Positions 34,092 through 44,972 of a stretch of DNA of 64,000 nt are shown piece by piece (position 1 is the stretch's first letter; every line of letters starts with the position of its first letter). A model generated the notes under the pieces. The model made no database searches and was not told where the DNA came from. It saw only the letters and a list, made by a program, of their open reading frames with translations. A program made the translations under genes and the position numbers. This DNA is from Angiostrongylus vasorum (taxonomy: Eukaryota > Nematoda > Chromadorea > Rhabditida > Metastrongylidae): NCBI GenBank assembly GCA_018806985.1, contig JADANN010000058.1, positions 682,001-746,000 on the forward strand, given 5' to 3'.

Positions 34092-34159
34092 TTTGAAACA
34101 CCCGCTACTACTGACAGCACACCGTAGACAAGCTAAGAAACGCGATACAATAATCTGTG

Positions 34160-34235
34160 GATTACTGAGGATGAATGTGAATGAATCAGAATGAGTGAGA
34201 ATGAATGAGAATGATCGAGAATGAGTTGAGGTGAT
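34160..34235 (+). repeat. GAATGA-type simple repeat
   Basis: Runs of GAATGA/GAATGT/GAATGAG units with substitutions. Confidence 0.7.
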
Positions 34236-34879
34236 TGAGGATGACAGGGGAATGATGTTGTGGTGAGCGGATTATCGGCGCTACGGATCGGTGGTAAACT
34301 GAGTGATGGCATGTCTCAGCCGTCGAAGGCACCAGGCTTATATTGACTGCGGGACCCGAGTGCGTATGCGACCGCGGCCGATCTGGATTGTTGATCATGG
34401 ACTGCAATAGATGTACTTAACTGCCTGAAACATCAAACGTTATTGGTTTCGTTGTTTCACAAGGCAATAGTAGGCAGCTCTACTGCTACGCCTCCACCCT
34501 CGGATAAGCCATCGCTGTTGTGCGACCCAAGTCACCCTGAAGCGCTGTTGTGCCTGAAACACAGAAGGTAATTGACAGGGTAGAGCACAAAGGTTATATT
34601 GCGGAATGTGGCTTGCGGCTGTGAGACGACCATGGTGTAGACGTCAGCTACTGCTGTTTAGATAGATAGGGGAACTTTTCAGAGAGAAGTTCTCTATACA
34701 CCCACCCGACTTATTTAGGGGTCGTGACGAAATTTTTGTTAGCTTTTTTGACCTTTTTTGATTCTGAAAAGGATCTTGCAATATGCAAAGGTTTAAGAGG
34801 AATCTGAAAAACGTTACGCTAAGACGTGAATAAAAAAAGAACATCAAATAATGAGTGATCTACTACGTCTACCTTAGTA

Positions 34880-35480
34880 ATTGGTCGATTTATCGACAAA
34901 TTCACCGACCAGGTTTTCTTCTGAGCGGAGGAGGAGTGGTCCACTCGTTTCGGTAACATATCCGACCCCACGCGCTTTACAAGAGATTAGTTACACCATA
35001 CCCAAACTCACGCAATCACCGTCTCTATCGTTGGAGTGCCCGGTGCTATTTCTATCACTCATGCCGAATTCTCTGACCGGCTCTTCTCAAGCAACGTTTT
35101 GTAGCTGTACTTATTTCGTTGAAAATAAAGGAAAACATGAACAGAGCCTTGTTTTTGCTAGAATTATCGTTTAGATGTGTGGTTTTTTTCTCCACACCTA
35201 TGTCGAGAAGCTACAGTTTCGTATCCATTCAAAGTGGATGTTTGATGCTCCAATTTAAAGGATTTAAAGGATTCTTCCTTCTCTATTCCTGTGCGCACAT
35301 GAATGGCTGTTCGAGAAGTTGTTTTTTCCAAGCGTCCATTTGGCTTGTGAGGGATGAGAGTGGAGGTAATGAATTAGCATATTTCTATAACTTGGCTTTC
35401 AGTACTGATGGAATCATTTTCGGAAAGGTTAGCTTGAAAGCTAAGGAATCCAAAAACGCTATTTTTTCCTTCTGTTTCTT
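34880..35480 (-). pseudogene. PLE nuclease-region fragment
   Basis: On the plus strand 'cgcgctttacaagagattag' and 'cacgcaatcaccgtctctat' match the reverse of the GIY-YIG linker of the copy at 33190-33340. The rest (to about 35480) follows the region before the nuclease with large gaps. Frames are broken. Confidence 0.55.
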
Positions 35481-35489
35481 CAGGTGAGT

Positions 35490-36250
35490 CTGCTAGTGTT
35501 CGTACGTAAGACGGGCTCACTCGTCGGTCGACGAGCGCTAGAGAATTGCATTCCTTTCAACGCTTTGCGAAACTTCTCCTAGTCGACAAAGGTTAGAACA
35601 AGGAGGAGATGGTACAACCAAAAAAAACATCTATGACCCTGGACACGGTTCAGGCGTGCTCCAAGAAGCGAAACCTCTGTCAAAATCCCGCTTGTTAAAC
35701 TGTTCGTGCCCCATCCCATCTTCCTGAAAGGCACGACAGGATAATTTTTGTAAAGAGCGTGTAGGGAACACTGAACATGCATATCAGCCGATAGTTACGA
35801 AGCTCCTTTCGGTCACCTTTCCTAAGCAGGATGACCGTGTGCGACGTTCTCGGTAGCGTGGAATTTTCTCTTTCTGAATATATGATACCATGTCGGTTGC
35901 AAGATACACATTCACTTTGCATCTACAGCTGTAACGAAATCGGCGGCGACGTTATGGAGATAAGGAACTGTGTCTCGCTTCGTGGTTTATCTCGTAAATC
36001 GAAATTTAGGGGGTAGAATCCCGCGCGGTTTTTCGCCAACAGGGGCTTCGGAGTCTAAAGAGGGGATTGTGGCGTGAAGATTGGCATAGAACCTTTCAGT
36101 TGTCGATTCCATATCATTGCAAGATGCAGTAATAGTCCAATCTTTTCTCATCAGGGTGGATAGCGAAACATTGTAGTCATAATGAACACCACAGCACAAC
36201 CTCAGACTGAATAGTTCCTGGGCTCCTACCTATAATTTTTTTTGCCTGTG
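35490..36250 (-). pseudogene. RTE-1 RT fragment
   Basis: Minus-strand frames include FYANLHATIPSLDSEAPVGEKP (36199-35987), then RTSHTVILLRKGDRKELRNYRLICMF (35922-35695), matching the RT N-terminal half of copy A. Three frames are needed to cover it. No FADD box is present. Confidence 0.65.
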
Positions 36251-36309
36251 TTGAAGTAAATCGTCTTGCAAAGATTTTCGACAGCTGGCATTTATCATTA
36301 GGAATCATC

Positions 36310-36510
36310 ACGTTTATCAAAAAACAGAAAGCATGTGCCAAATCAGCGCAGCAGAAACAGGGAGTCCATCTTCTGGATCCATCTGCGTCTCAGAGAAGCA
36401 AAGGTCGCTTTTGGTCCTCGATTAACCCCCTATCCACTAGCTTTGGGCACGCCACGTAGCCTCGCGATTAACCGGCTATCGGGATCCCTCATATGAGCGA
36501 AACCCGTGGC
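36310..36510 (-). pseudogene. RTE-2 5' untranslated fragment
   Basis: 'cagcagaaacagggagtcca' and the following 'cgattaacccc...gtagcctcgcg' blocks match 54345-54480, the 5' region of the RTE-2 copy at 51250-54515. Confidence 0.6.
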
Positions 36511-37110
36511 TGTTCCACATATGCGGTCATATAGGCGGTTGCGAATTGATGATGTAGAGTATCCAGTGATACTTCAACTAACGCTACCGATTCCTCTTAA
36601 CCTGCCCTTCTTAAGCATCGCTTTATAGCGAGACTTACTTCATCCCTAATAAAGGGCAACATAATCGGTATTTTCTTTTGGCCAAGTCCTTCGTTTTAGG
36701 GGTGTCGTTCTCCTTGCGAACTCATCTGGTGGAGTTAGTATTTCGGAGCAACAGGAGATGGCTATTTGTCGAGCCGAGTCAGGCAATTTCTCCTTTAATT
36801 CCCTCTCCTTGCACACAGAGGTTGCTGTTCGAAACATGTTTTTCACAATCGCCCACCTTGTGTGCGAAGTGTGGGAAGAGAGAAAATGAACAATGGTGTT
36901 CTTATTACCGGTATTTCATGTACTTGTTAAGTTAATTTGAACGTACACAACGACCAAACACCAGTGCGCAAATTTCTGGAGGCTTTTTGGATGAATACCA
37001 TGAACCTCTCATTCAATAGCACGTAATACCCAGAGATCACACGTGATATCGCCCGGTACCTTCGCATTGATTTTTGATGTGGGTGCTGCAGTAATCAACT
37101 ATATGCGACT
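36510..37110 (-). pseudogene. PLE fragment, region before and around GIY-YIG
   Basis: The minus-strand frame 36846-36646 (CKERELKEKLPDSARQIAIS then CCSEI) parallels TDREQREESSKLACQIPISNCYE of the PLE at 33647. 'gcggtcatataggcggttgcg' matches 33350. Decayed. Confidence 0.55.
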
Positions 37111-37268
37111 CTAGTAATCTGTTCTTTTCCTCCTCTGTGGATGACAAGTAATAGACGGTAGATTTTCCAGAACCTGTTGATCATGCGATTGCCACATAGA
37201 TTTCCATCTTTCTGTATGTATTACTGAAGCCTTTGGCGTAGTAAATTCTTTATCAGTATACCCTTCCA

Positions 37269-37547
37269 GGGCGCGTGTGGCGCAGTGGTTGCAGGCGCCA
37301 CTGCGACGCACACGTGGGATCGATCCCCGCGCCCATGGCCCACCAAGCCTTCCATCCTTCCGGGGTCGGCAAATTGTGACCAGACTTGTCTGGGAGGATG
37401 GCAGTATTGGCTTAATACGTGGGTAGGCCACCGGGAGTCATTGTAAAGGCCAGATATGCATTCAATCACCTTCAACTATACTTAGTGAAGTCGAAAGCAT
37501 GCCGCATTCCTCAGGGATTGACCAACGCCGAGAGCTTTATCCTTTTA
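37269..37547 (+). mobile_element. tRNA-derived SINE S1, best copy
   Basis: The head (37269-37335) resembles a tRNA gene. The A box TGGCGCAGTGG is at 37278-37288 and the B box GGATCGATCCC at 37317-37327, a spacing usual for internal Pol III promoters. The body has 'cagacttgtctgggaggatg' and the 3' end 'gagctttatcctttt'. It is non-autonomous and probably mobilised by a LINE. Further copies are at 17064, 24544, 32232, 41291 and 42472, with older ones at 44630 and 62015. Confidence 0.85.
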
Positions 37548-37847
37548 CTCTGTAACTTGAAAGTAACTTACACAACTCTAATTACCCTTCTAAAATTTAA
37601 TTCTTCCAGCCTTTTATGCAGCCCATTTTTACGTTTTATGTTTTTAAAGAATCTTATCAGCATTTACATCTGCTGCATAGTGGTTCTGAGCCGTTTTGAA
37701 CTCTCGCATACGATGAAAATAAATCATCTGCCATTCGAGAACGGTGAAGTCGACTTTGGTAGATCATTTTACAACATATTTTTGGCATTTTCAAAGATTT
37801 TTCTACATCTTCTATACCACACGATATCTATTAAGTTATTAAGCGGT

Positions 37848-37858
37848 ATGCTGACAGG
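37848..37858 (+). repeat. Probable left TSD of RTE-2 copy D
   Basis: ATGCTGACAGG, which differs at one base from ATGCTGATAGG at 41282-41292. Confidence 0.55.
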
Positions 37859-38358
37859 CCACCGATCCCCCCTCAAATGAGAGATCCCGACAGCCGGTTA
37901 GTCGTGAGGCTACGTAGTGCGACCCCCGGTGGCGGACAGGGAGTTAATCGATGACCAAAAACTGACCTTTGCTTCCCTGAGACGCAGGTGGATCCAGGGG
38001 GATGGAGTCCCTGTTTCTGCTGCTCCGATTTGGCACATACTTTCAGCAAATATGGGGCGTATTCATGCACACGTGTGTGGGTGCGTTCTGGTTTGTGCAG
38101 ATTGTATTCTACGAGTCAATTCGGCCAAAAGCATGCAATCAAGTGACAAGGAAGTATATGCGAGGCGGTTAGGAGTTGCCTCCAACAAACAAGCTCCATG
38201 TCCACTCTGGGCGAGCCTGGCAAGCTACCAGTGAGTACACCCAGCCCCCACGTTCAGAGCCCAGCAAGCTATACGTGGGTATCAAAAATGCTAAACACAG
38301 TAAACAAAAAAACGAGCCTCATTCCCCTGACCTCTAAATAGCTCCCATTTCGGCAGCG

Positions 38359-39152
38359 TTGGGTAGGACGAGTACGGAGAGGCTGATAAAATCTCAGGGC
38401 CAATGGAAGCTGCCTGGATTTCAAAGAACTATGGTGACGATCTGCACCTACAATGCACGTACACTTGCATCCGAGTCCTCGATAGAAGACTTGCTCATGC
38501 AAGCAAGAAGGATAAGGTACGACGTCATCGGCCTGGCCGAGACGAGACGACGCCACTCATTCAATGCCACCTATGACAGCGGAGAAGAACTGTTCCTCGG
38601 AACATGCGACATCAGAGGAGTCGGCGGCGTCGGCGTTCTTGTCAGCACGACTCTGTCCATGAACAATTGATTGTTCGGACCGAAGATTCATTCGAGTAAC
38701 TAACAACCCAAATCGGACGTCCATGATTAAAAAGATGTGGATCAATGCCGGCTTTGACAACCTTCGTCGTTTATGCGCCGATGTCAAACCATGGCGAAGA
38801 TGAAATAGAAGCCTTCTACATGGGCTTGGAGAAGTTCTACAGAGAAGACCATGCATTTTTCAAGGTCATTATTGGAGAACTCAAAGCCAAGATTGGACCA
38901 AGAAGAACGTCTGAAGAACGTCACATTGGGACCCATGGATTAGAATGGAATGAGCAGGGTGAGCGGCTGTCTAAGTATGTCATGGCGACAAAGACCATCC
39001 ATGTTAACTCACAATTCCAAAAACCCCAGCCTCAACGCCGGACATGGAAGTCTCCCAACAGAGAGTACCGTAACGAAATAGACCACATCATAGTAAAGAG
39101 AAAGTTTTGCTCTACCGATGCCGCTGTTGTTCCAAAATTCTACACGGGATAA
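38359..39152 (+). pseudogene. RTE-2 endonuclease (copy D)
   Basis: AP-type endonuclease in two frames. The first has VTICTYNARTLASESSIEDL (about residues 25-44) and DVIGLAETRR (about 54-63) before a stop at 38668. The second (38745-39152) has FVVYAPM and IDHIIVKRKF. The metal-binding GDFN motif reads GELK, so the enzyme would be inactive even without the frameshift. Confidence 0.75.
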
Positions 39153-39542
39153 GACCACTGCCTCCTTCGTGCAAGATTCTCTTTCTCGAGAAAAGAAGAA
39201 AAAGGCGCTAAATTCAAAAACCGAAGACCCAGAACCACCATAGACTGGGACTTATTCAATGCATTAGTCGGCTTTTGGGAAGATGTGGTTTCGATAACAT
39301 CTACGAAGAATACGATCGGCTCATTGAACATTTTCATATTAGCGCTATGAAAGCTGAGAGTTCGAAAGTCACAAAGAGACGTCTGTCTCCAGAAACACTG
39401 GAGCTGATACGCCACCGTGGAATCGCACGAGCTGCAGGCAACTACGAACTAACGTACGAACTTGCAAAACAACGCAGACAAGCGATAAAAAGAAGATTTC
39501 AATGAGAGAAGAGCAGCTGTAATTGTCGAAGCTGCAGAGGTT

Positions 39543-40989
39543 GTGAAAAGCATTCGCAAAACACACCGAAGCTTCGCTTATCACAAGACCAAGATGAATA
39601 AACTCCGGCATTCAGACGGAAAAGTTATGGCGTCCAGAAACGCAATGGAGAAAGTCATTTATGAATACTACTCAGATCTCTTCGAGAGCCACGTCCACCT
39701 TTCGTCATATGAAATGAAGGTGGATGGATATGCTGTACCACCTGTTCTCCCTTCCGAAATCCGACATGCCATTTCGTCGGTGAGAAATCGAACAGCCCCA
39801 GGTCCAGGGAGCAAAAGACCTGAACACTGAAGAACCTTCCGCCAGTCCTCCTGAACACACTGGCTCGGCTCATCACACGTTATTAGTTTGAATGCAAGGT
39901 CCCTAATCGGAGAAAGACCAGCAAGACCGTGTTATTGTTCAAAAAGGGTGACCTACACGATATCGGCAACCATCGTCCTATCTGCTTGCTGTCTGTCGTC
40001 CACAAACTTTTCACTTAAGTCATCCTAAACAGGATTGACAGAACACTGAGCAAGCAAGGTCTCGAAAAGGATTTAGTGCGATGGACCACATCCACACGAT
40101 AACAAGGCTGATCGAAGTATCGCGTGAGTACAAAAGACCGCTTTGTCTCACTTTCATCTATTAACAGAAGGTCTTTGATTCAACTGAGGTAGAAGCAGTC
40201 ATAGAAGTCCTTGATAGTCAAGGAGTCCCTACTCAGTACATAAAGATTCTTCGTGAGCTGTACAAAAATTTCACAACCAATATATCAACATTCTGCAACG
40301 ATATTAACATTGATGTCAGAAGAGGAGTTAGGCAAGGCAATGCCATCTCGTCAAAATTGTTCATTGCCATTCTCTAGGACGTCATGCGAACATTGGAGAG
40401 GGATAATATGCGAGTGAAAATCGATGGTCGGCAGTTACACCATGTTCGCTTTGCTGTTGACATCGTCCTTGTAACAACGAACATTAGTCTAGTGGAACGT
40501 ATGCTTGCCGACTTTGATAAAGCCTGTGGAAAGATTGGTCTTCGACTAAATCTCACAAAGGCGATGTTTATGAGGAACGGATTGGTTTGGTATGCCCCAT
40601 TCATGCTCATCGGAACGAATGTCTCCGAATGCTCCAGTTGTATCTATCTAGGTCAGGAGATCAACATGTTGAAAGACTTAGCTCCAGAGCTGAGCCGAAG
40701 GAAACGAGTTGCTTGGGGAACTTTCAAGAGCGTCGAGGATGTAGTGAGGAGGACAAAAGACACCCAACTCCGTGCCCACCTTTTCTACTCAACGGTACTT
40801 CCTGCCCTAACGTATGTGTCAGAAACCTGGTCGCAGCGTAAGCAGAATGAAGTACCACTCAGCGTTTTCGAACGAGCAGTCGAAAGGGCGATACTAGGAG
40901 TATCGCGTTCCACACAAGCAAGGGAAAGTGATCCAAAGCTCCGACCTGCGTCAACGATCAAGATCAAAGATGCCGTTCTGTACGCCTAA
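39543..40989 (+). pseudogene. RTE-2 reverse transcriptase and C-terminal region (copy D)
   Basis: Frames at 39543-39830 (NRTAPGPGS region) and 40384-40989 carry the RT. Between them 'cgtcctatctgcttgctgtc' and a 'ggagttaggcaaggcaatgc' block show the remaining motifs in other frames. The catalytic box reads RFAVDIVLV instead of RFADDIVL: one catalytic Asp is replaced by Val. The C-terminal TQLRAHLFYSTVLPAL segment is typical of RTE. Confidence 0.75.
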
Positions 40990-41290
40990 CAATCGAAGAT
41001 AAGGTAGGCCGGGACACGTAATGCGTATGAATAACAACCGATCGACAGGAGCCGTTAGTGACTGGACACCTCGGGATGTTAAAGGCACTGCAGGAAGACT
41101 ACCCACTCGATCTTCAGCATTCTTCACGAAAAAGCCTTGAAGAAAGACATGATGTTCGACGAGTCCCTGAGCGAGCAAAACTCACTGGGCCACTCTTGCA
41201 CGCGAAGGGGAGAAAATGGAAGAATTACTGGCGCTCGCTCGAGTCTCTCGACGATCAACGGGACTACGGGTGATACAGGTGATGCTGATA

Positions 41291-41572
41291 GGGCGCGTGT
41301 GGCGCACTGGTTGGAGGCGCCACCGTGACACACACATGGAACTGATCCCCGCGTCCATGGCCCACCAAGCCGTCCATCCCTCCGGGGTCGGCAAATCGGG
41401 ACCAGACTTGTCTGGTAGGATAGCAGCATTGGCTCGATACATCGGCAATCCACGGCGAGTCTTTGTAAAAGCCAGATATGCATTCAGTCATCTCCAACAA
41501 TACTTAGTGAAGTCGAATGCATGGCGCGTCCGTCAGGGATTGATGGATGCTGAGAGTTTTGCCTTTTTATCT
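41291..41572 (+). mobile_element. tRNA-derived SINE S1 abutting RTE-2 copy D
   Basis: Begins GGGCGCGTGTGGCGCACTGG, with an A-box-like sequence at 41300-41310; the B box is degenerate. The first base follows the RTE-2 TSD copy directly, so one element landed at the edge of the other. Confidence 0.8.
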
Positions 41573-41862
41573 TTTTATTACGCCAGCATTTCTTTTAAAG
41601 CAAGATTGCACTTTTCAACGAAAAGAGTGGCAAAGAATAAAGCTTTCGTGATTCGGCTTCTACATCGTCCTTGAGCGGTCGGTCACTTTTACATTCCTTC
41701 TTTCGTTTCTGATTCCGGTTTTAACATCCCTCTGAACCAACAAGTAGAAAAAACAGAGCGAAGGATTCGTCGCCGAAAACACACCTCTCTCTTATCCAAA
41801 TCATGGTAAAGACCTGATACGCACGACCAGCAATAGGCCAGCCTCAGTACCTCGCACACTGG

Positions 41863-42460
41863 TTGCTGTCGTCTATGACGTCAGCTTGTGAGAGGTCAGG
41901 TGAGAGGCCAGAAAATCTCGGGTTACGCAGGACGTCAGTGGATTCGGATCTGACGCACGAACGCACGACACGCCATGGAGATTGTTTCATACTATGCACG
42001 TATAATGCCAGAACACTCTCCACAGACGCCGATCCTCACGCCCTTTCTGTAGCCACCCATCGCATTAAATTTCACCTGATCGCATTACAAGAAACAAAAT
42101 TCAAGACTGACATACGCCAACTAAACTACGGGACCATTGTGATCCGTTGAGAAAAGGTCCCGTCACAAAATGTCGGCGGCATAGGCTTTGTCGTCCACCA
42201 CACTATTGCCCGTCTCGTCGACTCACACGAGATCCTTTCCGCTCGCATAGCCGTCCTCCGTCTTCAACTGTCGAATCATAAGAAGATCACTGTCATCAAA
42301 TGCTTCTCACCGACCGACTCACCTGATGAGTACGAATTAAATGCGTTGTACTATCAGTTGGAGGGGGTCATCCGCAATGATAAAGCAGATCATAAATTTG
42401 TTGCCGGAGACTTCAATGCCAGAATTGAAAAAGCTAACGAGAGCGAATACAAGACCGGAA
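41863..42460 (+). pseudogene. RTE-1 endonuclease, N-terminal part (copy C)
   Basis: The frame 41863-42150 gives FILCTYNARTLSTDAD (about residues 46-61) and HLIALQETKFK (about 75-85), with the metal-binding Glu of the QET motif. After a stop, the frame 42346-42540 has [16 protein letters not shown], with the GDFN motif intact. The frame is cut by the SINE at 42472. It is inactive. Confidence 0.8.
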
Positions 42461-42471
42461 ATTTTGGGTTA

Positions 42472-42756
42472 TCAGAAAGGATAAAGCTCTCAGCGTTGAT
42501 TAATCCCCTGAGGGATGCGCCATGCATTCGACTTCATTGAGTATCGTTGGAGGTGATTGAATGCATATCTGGCTTTTACAATGAATCGCGGTTGCCTACC
42601 GATGTATCGAGCCAGTGCTGCTATCTTCCCAGACAAGTATGGTACTAATTTGACGATGCCGGAGGAATGGAAGGCTTGGTGTGCCAGGGGCGCGGGTATC
42701 GATTCCACGTATGTGTCGTAGTGGCGCCTCCAGCCAATGCGCCACACGCGCCCATG
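42472..42756 (-). mobile_element. tRNA-derived SINE S1 inside RTE-1 endonuclease, with TSD
   Basis: On the minus strand the head near 42756 is GGGCGCGTGTGGCGCATTGG. The flanks AATTTTGGGTTA (42460-42471) and AATTTTGATTTA (42757-42768) are a 12-bp duplication with two differences. Copy A at 16470-16500 reads through this point uninterrupted, which proves an insertion. Confidence 0.85.
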
Positions 42757-43115
42757 AATTTTGATTTAGGAGAAAGAAATGAGATCAGAAGCAGTCTCGC
42801 AGGACTCTTGTCTCCAGCACGTCTGTTCCGTAGAAACTCGTTTTTCCAGAGGAAATAAAGATGCCGCTGGATATGGGAATCTCCTAACGGCATGACTCAT
42901 GGGGAGATCGACCACATTCTGACAAACAGAAGATGGTGCCTACTTGACACATCGGTAGACCCGTCATTCTGTACTGGTTCAAATCACCGCCTTCTTCGCG
43001 CGAAGAATCGATTCAGCCACAAGCTGGGAAAGAACTCTCTTCATCGACCACGAGGAAAAAGTATAGCTGTATACGACGAGAACATTCTGAACGAAGTCCT
43101 GTCCAAACGTGACTG
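42757..43115 (+). pseudogene. RTE-1 endonuclease, C-terminal part (copy C)
   Basis: Continues the endonuclease after the SINE: LGERNEIRSSLAGLLSPARL, then GEIDHILTNRRWCLLDTSV and FCTGSNHRLLRAKNRF. The terminal His of the usual SDH motif appears as SNH. One stop lies between the two frames. Confidence 0.75.
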
Positions 43116-43549
43116 ACAGATTAAGGAAGACCCGACCGAAGATTACGAGCTGCTTGTCGAAGGACTGAAAAGTTGTGCCGAATTCGCCTCACTTCCTCAA
43201 GCAAGATGATCGGATCGCATCGCCGTCAGTATTGAGGAGTTGCTCGAAAAGAGAAGGAAACTGGAGCTTGATCCTACTGCAACACTTTTAACATGGCTAG
43301 TAATAAATGCCAGCTGCATAAGAGCTTTGTAGAAAGATCAACAGCGATACAAGCAGAAGAAACTACTGGAAGCAGCAGAGAAAAGTAGAAGTCTGAAAAA
43401 TGCCGTTGGGACTTATTTGATTACAATGTTCCGTTGTCAGCACTGATGAACAAAGGTGGGATCGTCAAATGTTCTCGCCATGATATGGAATTAATAGCGG
43501 AAACGTTCTACACCAACCTTTTCCGTTCCACAATCCCCTGTCCCGGACC

Positions 43550-44000
43550 CTAATATCCCCTGCTGGAGAAAAACCACCTGGAATTCTTCCGCCGGGAGTT
43601 CGAGTTGCGATAGAAAGCATGAAAAGCGGCATAGCTCCAGGACCAGACAATGTCACCACCGATTTCCTTAGAGCTAGAGGCTACAATTTACATGTACTGC
43701 CTCGCAAATCATATGACAGCCTATCTTCAAAAAGGAAAAATCCCAGACCAGTGGAGGACGTCGCGTACGGTCATCCTGCCCAAGAAAGGAGACCGAAGGA
43801 ATCTTTGTAACTATCGTCCCATATGCTTGCTGAGTGTACTCTACAAGCTCTTCACGAAGATTGTCCTCTTGCGCATATCAAGGACATTGGATGAGGCGCA
43901 ACCTTTAGAGCAAGCAGGATTTCGGAAAGGATTTTGCTGTATGGACGACATCCAAACCGTGTCCAAGGTCATGGAAGCTTGTCGGAAACACCACCTGCCT
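43550..44000 (+). pseudogene. RTE-1 reverse transcriptase, N-terminal half (copy C)
   Basis: GIAPGPDNVTTDFLRARGY at 43628 and, after a one-base shift, ANHMTAYLQK, RTVILPKKGDRRNLCNYRP, QAGFRKGFCC and CRKHHLP. Coding similarity stops abruptly near 43998 at the R3 segment, before motif A. Confidence 0.8.
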
Positions 44001-44004
44001 CAGC

Positions 44005-44427
44005 ATACAGTCTCCTTTCTCCGCCCCCCAGCATACTGCCTCCTCAGCCGCCGCGCTGGTCGCGGATAGACGCGACGCGGCGTCGCTCACGGCTAACCAA
44101 CGGTTACTTCTTGGTAATTCTTCATTATTACTATTAATGTAATTGTGTTAATTACTTATTAATGGTATAATAATATTCGAATGCCATTATCTCGTTGTTA
44201 GCCTCACTTCACTACTAGCCTTCGCACCTCATAGCTTTAACTGACGTCATTCCTCTACCATTACTTCTCCATCGTTACTATTATGTTATTAATGTTATAT
44301 TTGTGTATTAAAGGTTTAATTACCCAAGTTTGAGGCTGGTAGATCATCACAACAGCTAAAAAGACCCACGTGGCTAATATTCTACACTAACCGAACCGCT
44401 AGTAACCGCCGCTAACTAAGCGTTACA
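44005..44427 (+). repeat. R3 repeat segment
   Basis: A segment present in similar form at 62757-63103: 'aaccaacggtta', 'atgccattatctcgt', 'aaaggtttaattacccaag', 'aaaaagaccc' and 'ggctaatattctacac'. It starts and ends with related short palindromic sequences (TAACCAACGGTTA at 44091; CTAACTAAGCGTTAC at 44410). In both copies it follows broken RTE sequence. Confidence 0.55.
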
Positions 44428-44629
44428 CCATGGACTACGATTGCGGGAGAAAGCAACGAATGCCATATGTGCTGGGGTCCGCGCAACTCATGGAGACATA
44501 CCGTCTAAGTATCCAAGTAAGTCAGTTATGCCGAACATTTCTTATATACATCTATTAAGCAAGATTGCACTATTCAGCGAAAAGAGTAGCGAAGAATAAG
44601 GCTTTCCTCGTCAGTCCGTCTATCAGTCC

Positions 44630-44810
44630 CTTTGATATGCGCCACATATTCGACTTCATGAAGCATCGTAGAGGTGAACGAGCATATATCCGGCGTATAG
44701 AACGAGTTACAAAAGTTTATAGAGTCATTATTTTTTGCCCTTACCGAGAAGTCTGGAACCAACTTTCCAACGTCGGAGGGATGGAAGGCTCGATGAGACT
44801 GAAACGCGCG
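44630..44810 (-). repeat. Old S1 SINE copy in left arm
   Basis: 'atatgcgccacatattcgacttcat' (first 20 bases match the family 3' body), then 'acaaaagtttat' and 'aactttccaacgtcggagg'. Much older than the other SINEs. Its mate is 62015-62250, so it was there before the inverted duplication. Confidence 0.5.
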
Positions 44811-44972
44811 ATCGAAGGAGGGACAGAGAGCTGCACTAGACGTTCCTGGATTTTTATCACAACGATCTTCTGCGGATTGCAACAACCTTGCTAGTTCCAG
44901 ACTTGCCTGGCACCAGTTTACTGAAACCAAAGAAATGGAGTGATTAGTTGAATTATAGAGAGTTAATAGTTA

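Larger units (their letters stand above)
32670..34110 (-). mobile_element. Penelope-like element, RT C-terminal part to 3' end
   Basis: PLEs combine a telomerase-related RT with a GIY-YIG endonuclease. Read on the minus strand from 34110: RT motif region with YCRYIDDC, then the linker and GIY-YIG nuclease, then a ~480-base 3' region with a hammerhead-like motif at 32723-32759. The 5' half is missing. It is the best PLE coding copy in the window. Confidence 0.8.
37859..41281 (+). mobile_element. RTE-2 LINE copy D, near full length
   Basis: A 3.4-kb RTE-clade element. Its 5' leader (to about 38355) matches 54045-54510 reversed, followed by endonuclease (38359-39150), RT (39540-40560) and C-terminal region (to 41278). 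Frames are broken in many places and both enzymes have lost key residues. It is flanked by an 11-bp near-perfect duplication. A SINE begins immediately after it. Confidence 0.85.
41595..44527 (+). mobile_element. RTE-1 LINE copy C, with SINE and R3 inside
   Basis: The only RTE-1 copy here with the endonuclease start. It has a 5' region at about 41595-41860, endonuclease at 41863-43115 (split by a SINE at 42472-42756), and RT from 43550 to about 43998. There it breaks off and a non-RTE segment (R3) of about 430 bases follows. The RTE-1 3' end resumes at about 44428 ('accatggactacgattgcg') and ends 'tatccaagtaagt' at 44525. The RT FADD box is missing. Confidence 0.8.

Noticed and set aside
37278..37327. 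A functional tRNA gene
   Set aside because: A and B boxes are present but the head continues into a repeated body with copies elsewhere, and a full cloverleaf with an anticodon arm is not convincing. Called a SINE.
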